From JANJUB01 sp964586225 (GTDB lineage: Bacteria > Armatimonadota > Fimbriimonadia > Fimbriimonadales > Fimbriimonadaceae): a stretch of DNA of 51,312 nt. Each line of letters begins with the position of its first letter. Position 1 is the first letter of the stretch. This document shows, piece after piece, positions 17,502-26,351 of the stretch. The notes below the pieces were generated by a model. The model had not been told where the DNA came from, did not search any database, and saw nothing but the letters and a program-made list of their open reading frames with translations. The stretch is taken from the NCBI GenBank assembly GCA_964586225.1, contig CAZPHD010000021.1:1-51312 (forward strand). Reading direction: 5' to 3'. Position numbers and translations under genes: made by a program.

Positions 17502-18240
17502 TGTTGGCAATACCCACACCGTTTACGGCCTTCGAATCGAGGGCGAATGGCGGCATGTCTGGCGGCGGGCAACCGATGCCGAAGCGACCGAAGATGAGTT
17601 GGCCGCGTGGCTTGATGGCCTCTTTCGCTTGGCGGGGATAACGACGAAACCGGCGGGCGTGGTCTGTGCCTCCGTCGTGCCCGCGATGAACTCGGCGCTT
17701 CTCGAACTGGCCCGGAAGTGGTTCTCGGCCGAGACGTTGTTCTTGGATGCCTCCTCGTCCGGGCTGCAGATTCGCTATTCGCCCGTCAGCGCCGTGGGCG
17801 CCGATCGATTGGCCAATGCGCTGGGAGCCTTGGAGAAGTACAGCGCGCCGATTGTGGTTGTCGACTTTGGAACGGCGACGACGTTTGATGCGATCGCCGC
17901 GGACGGAGCCTACGTGGGGGGCGCGATTCTGCCGGGGGTGCTGGTTTCAGCCGAAGCGCTCGTTCGTCGCACGGCGAAGCTGCCGCAGATTGATCTTACG
18001 GCACCGAAGCAAGCGATCGGCACTTCAACGGTAGATTCCCTGCAAAGTGGGCTCGTGCTGGGCTATGCGGGAGCGATTGACACGCTGGGCTCGCGTATCT
18101 CAGAGGAACTCGGCGGAGCGACCATCCTCGCAACGGGCGGCCTGAGCGGCATGTTCATGGGCGTCTGCCAGACGCTCCAGCATCACGAACCGAACCTAAC
18201 GTTGGATGGCCTTGCGCTCGCTTGGGACCGCAGAAACTAA
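17485..18240 (+). CDS. coaX: Type III pantothenate kinase
   Basis: A 251-residue ASKHA-fold kinase for the first step of CoA synthesis. It has phosphate-1 motif LAIDVGNTHTVYG, ADRLANALGA, phosphate-2 motif VVDFGTATTFDAI, GGAILPGVLVSAEAL and the C-terminal ATGGLSG. Type III enzymes depend on a monovalent cation and resist CoA feedback (family knowledge). It is the last gene of grpE-glmM-coaX and is followed within 4 bp by a hairpin. Confidence 0.95.
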   Translation: MLLAIDVGNTHTVYGLRIEGEWRHVWRRATDAEATEDELAAWLDGLFRLAGITTKPAGVVCASVVPAMNSALLELARKWFSAETLFLDASSSGLQIRYSPVSAVGADRLANALGALEKYSAPIVVVDFGTATTFDAIAADGAYVGGAILPGVLVSAEALVRRTAKLPQIDLTAPKQAIGTSTVDSLQSGLVLGYAGAIDTLGSRISEELGGATILATGGLSGMFMGVCQTLQHHEPNLTLDGLALAWDRRN

Positions 18241-18243
18241 AAG

Positions 18244-18278
18244 CCCCACTTCGCGAGGGATCGTCTCGCGAAGAGGGG
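18244..18278. terminator. Bidirectional terminator-like hairpin between convergent genes
   Basis: A 9-bp perfect stem (CTTCGCGAG / CTCGCGAAG) with a 7-nt loop is extended by one mismatch and four C-G pairs. No good U-tract is present. Its centre and the flanking GGGGTGGGGA resemble the type A palindromic element, so this may be a decayed copy now serving coaX and the convergent pseudo-caspase gene. Confidence 0.5.
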
Positions 18279-18291
18279 TGGGGAGAGAAGA

Positions 18292-19653
18292 TCAGAACTT
18301 CGAATCAGAGCTCATGTTGATCAGCACCGGAAGTGTTGGCGTCTGGTTCGAACCTCCACCAAACTCGCCCGTGCCGCCGCGGCGCATGCGATAGAACACC
18401 TGCCACCCGAACTCATTGATCGGAATGCGGTTGGTTCTCAGTTCGCCCAGGACTCCGATAAGGGCATCGGTGAAGAGACCAACTTCCTTGCCATTGCGCA
18501 TGTAGCTGCTCACGGTTGCTCCGGGAAGCGTTCCTTGGACCTGCGCGATCCGACCGACCATGGGCACCTCCATGCCAAAGTAGCGACCCGTCGACACGGG
18601 GCGATTGGCTTGGAAGAAGGCGTAGATTTTGGCACCCTTCCGCATCAACATGGAGTAGATCTCGCCCTTGTGGACCATCGCGCTCGAGTCCGTCAGGCTT
18701 GCCGCATCGACTCCAGCCAGGAAATCCTTACCATCAAGGTTGACACCAACGCCGGTGAAGTAGACGAAGACCGTGGCTTCCTCAGGAATCCGATCTGCCA
18801 ACGCCTTTACGCTTGACCGAATCTGCTCTGACGTCGCGTTGAGCACGAGATCAATGTTCGTGTCGAGATAACCTGCGTGGGCAACCAGAGCTTCACGAAC
18901 GCGCTGACCATCGTCGCTCGCAAACGCGAGCCCGGCGCCGTCAATGCCGCTCATCCCGTTTGCGATGATCAATGCGTATTTGTCGGGCACCGCGGGGACC
19001 GTTCCGGCCGGAGGCGCGACGGACGTGCCTGTTTTGGGCGGCTGGACAATGGTCGTGGTCGTCGAACCGGCGGTTACCGGCGGTGCGGTTGACCCCGCAG
19101 TGCTCGTCGCCGCCGTGCCTGGATAGCTCTGAGCGATCGCCGCCGCGTCTTCAGGCAACATTCCGTCGCCGTCCACACGCCAAGTCAGTTTGCTTGAAAC
19201 CTGCTGATACTTCTCCTGAAGGTTCAGGCGCTTTTCGGTATTGCCTGTCACCATGAAGATCTGATTCAGCAGGTAGAACGTCGCCGCGCTGTTCTGGTTT
19301 TTGGCCAAAAGCCCTTCAAGCTCGCCGGTGACTTCCGAGAACAGACTCGTTCGCTCATCACCCGCCAATGTCATTGCGTGCTTATAGCCAGCGTAGGCAG
19401 CAAGAAAATTGGGCGAATAGGGAGCTCCATTGCGCCACTTACGACGCTCGTTGATCGAGCCGGGCAGCAACGTCTCTCCCGAGACATCCTCGGTGCGATA
19501 GGCAGCGGCCTGCTTAAAAGCAACCCGCGCCTCTGTCCACGAACCGGTCTTCGCCGCCGCAAGGCCCGCGTCGTAAGCCGACATCCATCCCTGGGTGGCG
19601 GCCATAGAGACCGCCAACGCCATCAATCCAACGATGACCCCTAGTTTTCGCAT
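18292..19653 (-). CDS. Secreted caspase-fold protein lacking the catalytic His and Cys (pseudo-caspase)
   Basis: A 453-residue protein with signal peptide (MRKLGVIVGLMALAVSMAATQG), a helical TPR-like region (residues 25-155), a Thr/Pro/Ser linker (175-222) and a C14 caspase-like domain from residue 223. The domain shows KYALIIANGM..GAGLAFASDD, ATVFVYFTGVGVNLDGKDFLAGVDA and KIYAFFQANRPVSTG. In active relatives the second reads YxSGHG and the third DACR/DSCH; here the positions are Val302 and Asn350. Peptidase activity is therefore unlikely. It is the last gene of an operon with a PorV-like barrel (2 bp upstream) and an Ig-domain protein. A scaffolding or binding role is inference. Confidence 0.75.
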   Translation of the reverse strand: MRKLGVIVGLMALAVSMAATQGWMSAYDAGLAAAKTGSWTEARVAFKQAAAYRTEDVSGETLLPGSINERRKWRNGAPYSPNFLAAYAGYKHAMTLAGDERTSLFSEVTGELEGLLAKNQNSAATFYLLNQIFMVTGNTEKRLNLQEKYQQVSSKLTWRVDGDGMLPEDAAAIAQSYPGTAATSTAGSTAPPVTAGSTTTTIVQPPKTGTSVAPPAGTVPAVPDKYALIIANGMSGIDGAGLAFASDDGQRVREALVAHAGYLDTNIDLVLNATSEQIRSSVKALADRIPEEATVFVYFTGVGVNLDGKDFLAGVDAASLTDSSAMVHKGEIYSMLMRKGAKIYAFFQANRPVSTGRYFGMEVPMVGRIAQVQGTLPGATVSSYMRNGKEVGLFTDALIGVLGELRTNRIPINEFGWQVFYRMRRGGTGEFGGGSNQTPTLPVLINMSSDSKF

Positions 19654-19655
19654 CC

Positions 19656-20789
19656 TTACTTTCCAAACCTATAGACTAAGCTGAGGCTCAAATCGCCGCC
19701 GCCGTTTTGCGGACGGCCCCAGTTGACGTCAATGCCCCAGTCTCCGTTGCTTGGGCGATAGCCCAATCCGAACGTGAGTGAGTTCCGTGACCCAAAGAAG
19801 TTGCCACCCTTCTGAACGAAGCTGTAGCCGATTCGAACCGGAATGACCGAACTGCCCATCGAATAGTGATATTCACCGCCGATGCCGAAAACGGTTTGCG
19901 TGTCGCGATCGATAAACGGCGAGTTCGAACCTCCGAAGAAGTACGACAACTCACCGCCGAGCACCATGTAATCGCGGCCTCCACGGAAGCCGTCTTGCCG
20001 GAAGGCAACCCCCGCCGAAAGTCGGCCGGGAATTTTGTCGTAGATCAGCGTGTTTCCGCCACCGCCCCGCAACTTGATCGGCGTGCGTACGCTTGCGCCA
20101 AAGCTCAAGTTGTTGCCGGTCGGGTTCACCAAGATGCCCGCTTGGAACCCGAGGCCGTTGGCGTCGGCGTCGAACGTTGAAGTGCCGCTCGGAGCCAGCT
20201 TGTTGTTCATCTGGCGGTTCGTTGCGAAGACCAATCCGACACCGTAGTTGAATGCGCCGTCACCGGCGGTCCGACCATAGGATAGATTGATGAAGTCGGT
20301 CGACGACTTGATCAGCTGTGTATAGCCGACCGCGTTGAGCCCTCCTTCCGTCAGGCCCGCCCCGGAAACTCTCAGATCGCGCAGCTGCCCCCCTTTGGTG
20401 ACGCTGATGCCGATGGTGCCGTTCGTGGAGCCGTTGCGACCCTTAAGCGGAAAGGCAAGGCCGGCATGCCCGAGGCCGGTGGCCCCGCTGCTGTTCGACG
20501 TGGCAAAGCGCTGCGTCCCGCCTGGGCCGATATCGCCGGTAACGACCGAACGCGACTCCGGCATATTGCGGAAGGTCAGGCCAAGGGTTGACCGTGTGAC
20601 ATAGCCAAGGCCCGCCGGATTGTAGTAGTTCGACAAAGTGTCGGAGCCAGTGACGTTCGTGACGCCCCCCATACCGACCGCGCGACCACCCGCATCGAAT
20701 GCGTTGACCAAATCAGGAACCTGGGCGCTCGCAAGCACCGGAACGGTTGCGAGTGCCAAGACGATGAGTTTTAAGCGGAGTGTTTCCAA
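19656..20789 (-). CDS. PorV/OmpP1-like outer-membrane beta-barrel protein
   Basis: A 377-residue protein with a signal peptide (LKLIVLALATVPVLASAQ). The mature start, FDAGGRAVGMGGVTNVTGSDTLSNYYNPAGLGY, is the hallmark of PorV/UPF0164/FadL-like barrels. Alternating amphipathic strands follow, ending in an aromatic C-terminal strand (LSLVYRFGK). TTG start with AGGAG upstream. PorV is the shuttle of type IX secretion in Bacteroidota, but related barrels occur without that system, and no other type IX gene is seen here. Confidence 0.7.
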   Translation of the reverse strand: METLRLKLIVLALATVPVLASAQVPDLVNAFDAGGRAVGMGGVTNVTGSDTLSNYYNPAGLGYVTRSTLGLTFRNMPESRSVVTGDIGPGGTQRFATSNSSGATGLGHAGLAFPLKGRNGSTNGTIGISVTKGGQLRDLRVSGAGLTEGGLNAVGYTQLIKSSTDFINLSYGRTAGDGAFNYGVGLVFATNRQMNNKLAPSGTSTFDADANGLGFQAGILVNPTGNNLSFGASVRTPIKLRGGGGNTLIYDKIPGRLSAGVAFRQDGFRGGRDYMVLGGELSYFFGGSNSPFIDRDTQTVFGIGGEYHYSMGSSVIPVRIGYSFVQKGGNFFGSRNSLTFGLGYRPSNGDWGIDVNWGRPQNGGGDLSLSLVYRFGK

Positions 20790-20807
20790 CGAGTTGCTTT
20801 CTCCTAG

Positions 20808-21836
20808 TTAGCCGATCGTGACCGTGACCACCTGCGGGTTGGCGACGTTCTGGGCTTTATCGATAGCCGAAACATGAATTCTGAACGTTCTCGGAAGCTG
20901 ACCAGATACCCAGCGAATCCTACCCGTCCAGCGCATCGTGTTCCCGTCCACCTGAGTGTACGAGATTCGAGGAACGCGCAAGACGAAGGTGCCCGTAGTC
21001 GTGCGCACAACCACGTCGACGCCCGTGACCGGCACGCTGGTGGTGCTGGCGTCTCGAATGTCAACCGCAACGTTAACGATGCTGCCGGAGGTGAACGCCG
21101 TGTTGTTCTGGGGCGTTCGGATCGTAATCACGGGTTTGATCCGGTCGATCGTCACGTTGATGTTTTGGGTGGTTTCGTTGTCGGCTGTGTCCTTCACTCG
21201 AACCGTAATCGTCTTTGCGCCATCCAGAACGACCCCCGACGTATCCCACTGAACCGTGAAGCGGCCTTGGGAATTGACCGTGGTGCCGGTTCCGTTCGGC
21301 AAATCGCCGTTGTCCACCTGAACGCGCCAGTCCTTAAGGTTGTCTTCCTGAATCTGGACCGTGATGGTCACCACGCCTTTGACGAACGCACCTGACACCG
21401 GGGTGAAGCGAATGATCTTCGGGGCGGTGAGGTCGGGCTTGACAAAAATGTCTTGGTCGGCGTTGTAGACGTTGCCCGGTGTACTTTCTTCGGAGGCGCG
21501 AATCTCGACACGATAGCCGATCTCGGGGTCAATTCCCTTCGTGAACTTAAGCGTCGCCGAGCCCGAAACCTTTCCATCGGTGTTTGGGGTCACCTTCACC
21601 GGCTCAAGCGCACTGTAGAGGGTGTTATTGTCAAGGCGGAAGATGCGAACCGTCACCGTGACCTGGGTGACGCCACCGGTGATGTTGAAGTTGACCGAGG
21701 TCGTGCCCTTGATCGGCGTCGGATTGACGGCCGATCCCTTAGCGGGCGACGTCACCGTGATCGTTCCCGCACCGGCGAAACCGACCACAAGTGCTGACAA
21801 GATTAGAACAAACAAGCGTAGCAACTTCATCTTCAC
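20808..21836 (-). CDS. Secreted Ig-like domain protein
   Basis: A 342-residue protein with a signal peptide (LLRLFVLILSALVVGFAGAG) and three tandem bacterial Ig-like sandwiches: residues about 24-130, 135-230 (PKIIRFTPVSGAFVKGVVTITVQIQEDN) and 235-342 (KPVITIRTPQNNTAFTSGSIVNVAVDIRD). SD GGAGGG lies upstream of the ATG. It heads the operon with the PorV-like and pseudo-caspase genes. A cell-surface adhesin or structural role is likely from the fold; no enzyme motif is present. Confidence 0.7.
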   Translation of the reverse strand: MKMKLLRLFVLILSALVVGFAGAGTITVTSPAKGSAVNPTPIKGTTSVNFNITGGVTQVTVTVRIFRLDNNTLYSALEPVKVTPNTDGKVSGSATLKFTKGIDPEIGYRVEIRASEESTPGNVYNADQDIFVKPDLTAPKIIRFTPVSGAFVKGVVTITVQIQEDNLKDWRVQVDNGDLPNGTGTTVNSQGRFTVQWDTSGVVLDGAKTITVRVKDTADNETTQNINVTIDRIKPVITIRTPQNNTAFTSGSIVNVAVDIRDASTTSVPVTGVDVVVRTTTGTFVLRVPRISYTQVDGNTMRWTGRIRWVSGQLPRTFRIHVSAIDKAQNVANPQVVTVTIG

Positions 21837-21851
21837 CCTCCGTATCCGTCT

Positions 21852-21881
21852 ATTGTCGCTGATTTTGGCAGCCTAGGTCAA
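21852..21881 (-). promoter_or_regulatory. Candidate sigma-70 promoter of the Ig/PorV-like/pseudo-caspase operon
   Basis: On the minus strand, TTGACC (21881-21876), 18 bp and GACAAT (21857-21852) lie 15 nt before the operon's ATG, with an SD between. Confidence 0.45.
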
Positions 21882-21965
21882 CTGCCTGGACTCAGGACAC
21901 GTTCAAATCATCGGTTCACCCAGCAAAAATATGTAGCCTCGCTTGAAGCTAAGACGGTTCAAACG

Positions 21966-21993
21966 TGAAGATTGCACCCCATCTCGCCGATCA
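21966..21993 (+). promoter_or_regulatory. Candidate sigma-28 (flagellar) promoter for fliD
   Basis: TGAAGATT (21966-21973), a 12-bp spacer and GCCGATCA (21986-21993) match 6 of 8 and 7 of 8 positions of the TAAAGTTT-N11-GCCGATAA consensus. The box ends 10 nt before the fliD ATG, so the leader would be very short. Confidence 0.5.
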
Positions 21994-22003
21994 TCCATAA
22001 GGA

Positions 22004-24250
22004 ATGAGTCTCGGAAGCAGTCTTTCAGGAATCAACTTTAGCGGCATAAGCAGCGGCATCGACACCGAGTCGATCATCTCGCGATTGCTGCAGATTGAGG
22101 CAATTCCGATCCAACGATTGCAGGTGCGCCAGCAACAGCTGGGTGCTCGCCAGAACTTGCTCAATCAGTTCAAGACCCGACTCACGGCCCTCTCCGGCGC
22201 GGCCGCCAGCCTCAACTCCGCGACCACATTCAATCCGATTTCGGCTTTGAGCAGCAAGCCAGAAGTGGCTACCATCTCAGGGTCAACGACGGCAGTAACA
22301 GGAACATACAATCTCGAAGTTTCCAAGCTCGCCCAAGCTCACAAGATCTCGTCCAGCGCGCAGACTTCGGCGACGGATGCCCTCAATCTCAGCGGCGCTT
22401 TTACCGTCAATGGCAAGGGCGTGACCATCAGCACTACCGATTCGCTGACGGCCATTGCTCAGAAGATCAACTCGGCCGGCGCTGGCGTCACAGCAAGCAT
22501 CATTGATGGTGGGGCCAACAACGCCTATCTGACCCTCACGGCTTCCGCAAGTGGGGAAGTCGGAACCATTCAGATTGGCGACGCCAACGGTACGCTTGCC
22601 CAAACGCTTGGGTTGACCTCAGGTGCCAGCGCGATTCGTGAGCCGATCGCCGGTGGAGCCACAAGCGTTGCGTTCACGAGTTCAAACACCGCGCTGGCCA
22701 GCCTGCTCAACATCGGCGTGAGCGGTAGCAAGTCCTTTAACCTGAACGGCACCGATATCACCGTCGACTTTGACACCGCGGGCCTCCAGGATGTGGCCAA
22801 TGCCATCAACACGAGCGGGAGCGGAGCGGCCGCCACGGTGAAGTCCGAGCTTAAGGATGGCAAGACCACGTATAAGCTTGAGATCACGGGACTGAACAGC
22901 TTTACGGACGCCAATGGTGCGCTTGAGGGTCTGGGGATCGTGCAAAGGGGCTTTGGAAACCAACTGCTGGCCGCCCAAGATGCCGAGTTTGAACTCGATG
23001 GAATTGCGCTCACGAGCGCGACCAACGTGATCACGACCGTGATTCCTGGCGCAACGCTGACCCTTCTCAAGGCCAACGAAACAACCCCGGAGACCTCCTC
23101 GCTCAGTCTCTCGCGAGATACCGGGCAGATCAAGGAGAAGATTAAGGAGTTCATGAACGCGTACAACGCGGTCACCGACTTCGTGAAGACGAACACTCAG
23201 TTCGACAAGGATACGTTTGCGGCCGGAGGCCTTTTCGGAGACTCTACCGTTCAGGGCATTGACGCCCAACTTGCCTCGTCATTGTTCAGTTCGCCCAGCG
23301 GCCTCTCCGGCACTTACACGAACCTCACGCAGCTCGGATTCACGTTCAGTTCTGAGGGGCAGCTCACGCTGAACGAGGCCACGCTTGATAGCGCGCTTTC
23401 GAACAATCTGAGCAGTGTCAGTGCGCTCTTCCGCGCGGTGGGATCGTCCACCAACGGCCAAATCCAGTACGTGTCATCAACATCGAAGACCCGACCCTCG
23501 GGGGCAGGCGGATACTCGGTGAACATTACACAGATCGCCACGCAACACAAACTCGCCGGCGAGGCGCAACAAGCGGACCCGCTAGTTGAGCAGGAAATCC
23601 TCACCTTCAACGGCACCGCCTTCGGTAACAACTCCTACGAGTTGATTCTCGATGCCGGAATGAGCCAAGCGCAGATCGTTCAGAGAATCAACAACGACGC
23701 CAAGATGAAAGACTTGGTGACGGCAAGCGTTGAGGGCGGCAAACTCGTGCTGAGCGCGAAGAAATACGGCACGCCGGGCACCTTCACCGCGACGAGCAAC
23801 AAGACCGCAGCGTCGAACACCTCGGGTTGGGGCACGAACACCATTGAGGTTCAAGGGGTTGATGTCGCTGGAACGGTCAACGGTGAAACCATGACCGGCT
23901 CGGGCCAAATGCTCACGGGCGCAACCGGCAACGCCAACACCGAGGGCCTTCAGTTCCTCTACACGGGCAACACGCTGGGCGCGGTTGGGTCGCTCTTACT
24001 CACCAAAGGTGTTTCACCGATGTTCACCGACTTGGTGGGCGGCTTCACCGACTCGGTCAACGGCATTCTCACCGCCACCGACCAGTCGCTCACGGATCAA
24101 ATCAAGGGCATCGACACCTCGATCAGCGACCTGCAGACTCGGCTTGCCGAGAAGCAAACCTCGCTTCGCTTACGGTTTGCCCGAATGGAACAGGCGGTGA
24201 GTCAGCTCCAGTCCCAGCAGACTCGATTGGGCGCCATGCGCTCAAGCTAG
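22004..24250 (+). CDS. fliD: Flagellar filament cap protein FliD (HAP2)
   Basis: A 748-residue protein that caps the filament and helps flagellin polymerise. The N-terminus GISSGIDTESIISRLLQIEAIPIQRLQ is the FliD D0/D1 coiled-coil start. The C-terminus holds the matching coiled coil (GIDTSISDLQTRLAEKQTSLRLRFARMEQAVSQLQSQQ). The middle contains flagellin-hook-IN-like motifs (TGTYNLEVSKLAQAHKISS; ITQIATQHKLAG). It is longer than the usual 450-480 residues because of an enlarged central domain. AAGGA abuts the ATG. Its last 9 bp overlap the convergent regulator gene. fliS and fliT lie 10 kb away. Confidence 0.92.
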   Translation: MSLGSSLSGINFSGISSGIDTESIISRLLQIEAIPIQRLQVRQQQLGARQNLLNQFKTRLTALSGAAASLNSATTFNPISALSSKPEVATISGSTTAVTGTYNLEVSKLAQAHKISSSAQTSATDALNLSGAFTVNGKGVTISTTDSLTAIAQKINSAGAGVTASIIDGGANNAYLTLTASASGEVGTIQIGDANGTLAQTLGLTSGASAIREPIAGGATSVAFTSSNTALASLLNIGVSGSKSFNLNGTDITVDFDTAGLQDVANAINTSGSGAAATVKSELKDGKTTYKLEITGLNSFTDANGALEGLGIVQRGFGNQLLAAQDAEFELDGIALTSATNVITTVIPGATLTLLKANETTPETSSLSLSRDTGQIKEKIKEFMNAYNAVTDFVKTNTQFDKDTFAAGGLFGDSTVQGIDAQLASSLFSSPSGLSGTYTNLTQLGFTFSSEGQLTLNEATLDSALSNNLSSVSALFRAVGSSTNGQIQYVSSTSKTRPSGAGGYSVNITQIATQHKLAGEAQQADPLVEQEILTFNGTAFGNNSYELILDAGMSQAQIVQRINNDAKMKDLVTASVEGGKLVLSAKKYGTPGTFTATSNKTAASNTSGWGTNTIEVQGVDVAGTVNGETMTGSGQMLTGATGNANTEGLQFLYTGNTLGAVGSLLLTKGVSPMFTDLVGGFTDSVNGILTATDQSLTDQIKGIDTSISDLQTRLAEKQTSLRLRFARMEQAVSQLQSQQTRLGAMRSS

Positions 24251-25159
24251 CTGCTGTCCGCGAGCGCGCAGGCCGTCCAGGTAGTCCAGCGTATCGCGCA
24301 GGCCGATTCCGCGAAAATCTGCCGGCAGGTCTTCGAATCGTTCGGGAGCGGCGTTGACTCCCGATCCACCCAACGCAATGGGGGTAAGGGCTGCGCTCTT
24401 GAGTGCCTGCACTAATCCACGGGCCTCCGCGATCGACTCCACGGAACTCGAGACGAGAACAACGTCGGCCGCGTGCCGCTCGACACTTCGCACAAACGAC
24501 TCCGTTGGCACATTCGCGCCCAGGTACACCACTCGCCAGCCCGCAGAGCGTAAGAGATCGGCCAGCATGCGCAGACCGATGACGTGCCAGTTGTTGGCCG
24601 CGCACCCAAGCACCGCCGTAAGGCCATTGGGTCGTGCGGGTGGGTAAGCCGAGCTGATTCTAGCCATCAGCCGCTCTGTGATCTCGCTCGCCATGTGCTC
24701 CTGGGCTTCGTCAATCGTTCGCTGCTCATACATCCGGCCGACGAGCCGCATCGCACGCGCGATCAGCGAATCGTAGACTTCAAGGAGGGGCTGATGAGTG
24801 CGCAGGGCAAAATCCACGATGTCGGTGCACCGAGCCTCATCGCCCATGACCGCAAAGTGGGTGTACCGCTCCGCCAGCTCCGGGAGATTGAGTTCGGTCG
24901 ACGACTCGTTCCGGGCTTGGACAGCACTCTGGACAGCGTCGGCAACCTCGGGAGTCCCGAGCCGATAGAACATTTGCCGACCCTCGCGACGCACGCGCAC
25001 CGAGCCGCTCTCGCGCATCTTGGCAAGGTGATTGCTGACGTTGGGTTGCTTGAACCCGGTCGCTTCGACCAGTTGCGAAACCGTGCGGGGGCCGTGCAGG
25101 AGCTCCTGCAGCAGCGCCCGACGTGATTCAATCGCAAGGTCGTGATAGATTGCCAACAT
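24242..25159 (-). CDS. ArsR-type regulator fused to a CarH-like cobalamin-binding module
   Basis: A 305-residue protein. Residues 5-67 are an ArsR winged helix (ALLQELLHGPRTVSQLVEATGF; PNVSNHLAKMRESGSVRVRREGRQMFYRL) without metal-site cysteines. Residues 95-170 match the four-helix cap of B12 sensors, with Y144-x9-E154-H155 in place of the W-x9-EH of CarH. Residues 180-270 are a B12-binding Rossmann fold, with N-x-H192-x-x-G replacing D-x-H-x-x-G but keeping the cobalt-ligand His. CarH and LitR normally carry MerR domains, so the ArsR fusion is notable. The ATG at 25159 has AGGTG 6 nt upstream; a GTG 9 nt earlier is also open. Light- or B12-dependent repression is inferred. Confidence 0.8.
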   Translation of the reverse strand: MLAIYHDLAIESRRALLQELLHGPRTVSQLVEATGFKQPNVSNHLAKMRESGSVRVRREGRQMFYRLGTPEVADAVQSAVQARNESSTELNLPELAERYTHFAVMGDEARCTDIVDFALRTHQPLLEVYDSLIARAMRLVGRMYEQRTIDEAQEHMASEITERLMARISSAYPPARPNGLTAVLGCAANNWHVIGLRMLADLLRSAGWRVVYLGANVPTESFVRSVERHAADVVLVSSSVESIAEARGLVQALKSAALTPIALGGSGVNAAPERFEDLPADFRGIGLRDTLDYLDGLRARGQQLA

Positions 25160-25226
25160 GGTCTGCACCTAGGTCTACGCAGTTCAAGGATATATCATCG
25201 GCGGGTGCGTGGTGGCGTTAAGTATC

Positions 25227-26351
25227 ATGCACGGGATGGTTTTGCACTTCAACGAAGAAGAAAGGGCGTTCTTGGCCTCCGTTCAGCAGTTCACGGACGA
25301 GGTCGCTCTTCCGCAAACGCGGGCATGGGAGCAATCCACCTTCCCCGACGATATCTGGACGACGTGCGCAGCAAAGGGATTCACATCGTGTGTGCTCCCC
25401 AAAGAGTTCGGCGGCCGCGGCTATAGTTGCCAGACCTACGCTGAGATGTGTCGGATTCTCGCCAAGGGAGACCCGGCGCTCGCGATGAACGTGGCAGCCG
25501 TCAATGCGCTCTGCGTCGCTCACTTCGAGCACTTTGCCAACGACGAGCAGCGCGCCAAGTATCTTCCCGGTGTTCTCGATGGCACAATCCCACTTTCTTG
25601 GGGCCTGACCGAGCCCGACGCGGGTAGCGACGCCCGCCGCGTGAAGACCTTCGCCACGCCCATTGAGGGACGCCCCGGCTACTACCATTTGAATGGCGAG
25701 AAGATGTTCATCACGAACGGTGGCTTTGCGAAGCTGTTCATCATCATCGCCAGGGTCAGCGACACCGAGCTGACTGCGTTCTTCATGGAGAAGGACCAAC
25801 CGGGGTTTGAGGCGGTCGGTCGGATTCCGACAACCGGCGTCTCCGCGTCTTACACCCTGCATTTTCGAATGAACAACGCCGTGGGCTGGCATACGCCGGG
25901 CTCGTTCGAGCAAGTCATCTCATTGCTTTATCGAGGTCGCATCGGCATCGGCGCGATGGCCCTCGGCATCGCTGAAAAAGCGCTTGAAGAAGGCATCACG
26001 TATTCAAAGCAGCGAGAGCAGTTCGGCCGGCCCTTGGCGCAGATGCAGTCTGTGCAGAACATGATCGCCGAGAGCGCGATGCAGGTCGAGGCCGCGCGAC
26101 TCTTGGTTCACCAAGCGGCGTGGATGTACGATCAGGGCATGCCGGTGGTCAAGGAGTCGTCGTATGCGAAGCTATTCGCCTCAGAGGCGGCACGGGATAC
26201 TACGAACAACATGCTCCAGATTCACGGCGGTCGCGGCATGACGTACGACTTCTTGATCGAGAAGTTGTGGAGAGACGCGAAGCTGACCGAGATCGGCGAA
26301 GGCGCGACCGAGATTCAAAAGCTGATCATCGCGAAAGCCCTCCTCAAGTAG
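25227..26351 (+). CDS. Acyl-CoA dehydrogenase
   Basis: About 374 residues, usual for the FAD-dependent family that makes 2-enoyl-CoA in fatty-acid or branched-chain oxidation. Evidence: N-terminal LHFNEEERAFLASVQQF, flavin/substrate motif LTEPDAGSDARRV, MFITNGGFAKLF, TYSKQREQFGRPLAQMQSVQ and IHGGRGMTYDF. The C-terminal IGEGATEIQKLIIAKALL retains the Glu that acts as base in the EG(T/A) position. Starts at 25209 (GTG) or 25236 (ATG) are also possible. It is divergent from the ArsR-B12 regulator, which may control it. The stop TAG is the first triplet of a 55-bp repeat. Confidence 0.92.
   Translation: MHGMVLHFNEEERAFLASVQQFTDEVALPQTRAWEQSTFPDDIWTTCAAKGFTSCVLPKEFGGRGYSCQTYAEMCRILAKGDPALAMNVAAVNALCVAHFEHFANDEQRAKYLPGVLDGTIPLSWGLTEPDAGSDARRVKTFATPIEGRPGYYHLNGEKMFITNGGFAKLFIIIARVSDTELTAFFMEKDQPGFEAVGRIPTTGVSASYTLHFRMNNAVGWHTPGSFEQVISLLYRGRIGIGAMALGIAEKALEEGITYSKQREQFGRPLAQMQSVQNMIAESAMQVEAARLLVHQAAWMYDQGMPVVKESSYAKLFASEAARDTTNNMLQIHGGRGMTYDFLIEKLWRDAKLTEIGEGATEIQKLIIAKALLK

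Noticed and set aside
19656..20789. Evidence for a full type IX secretion system
   Set aside because: Only a PorV-like barrel is present; no PorU, PorT, Sov, gliding genes or C-terminal sorting domains were recognised in the window.
22570..23196. Minus-strand frames of 195-208 codons over fliD
   Set aside because: Ser/Val-rich antisense shadows without start signals or motifs.
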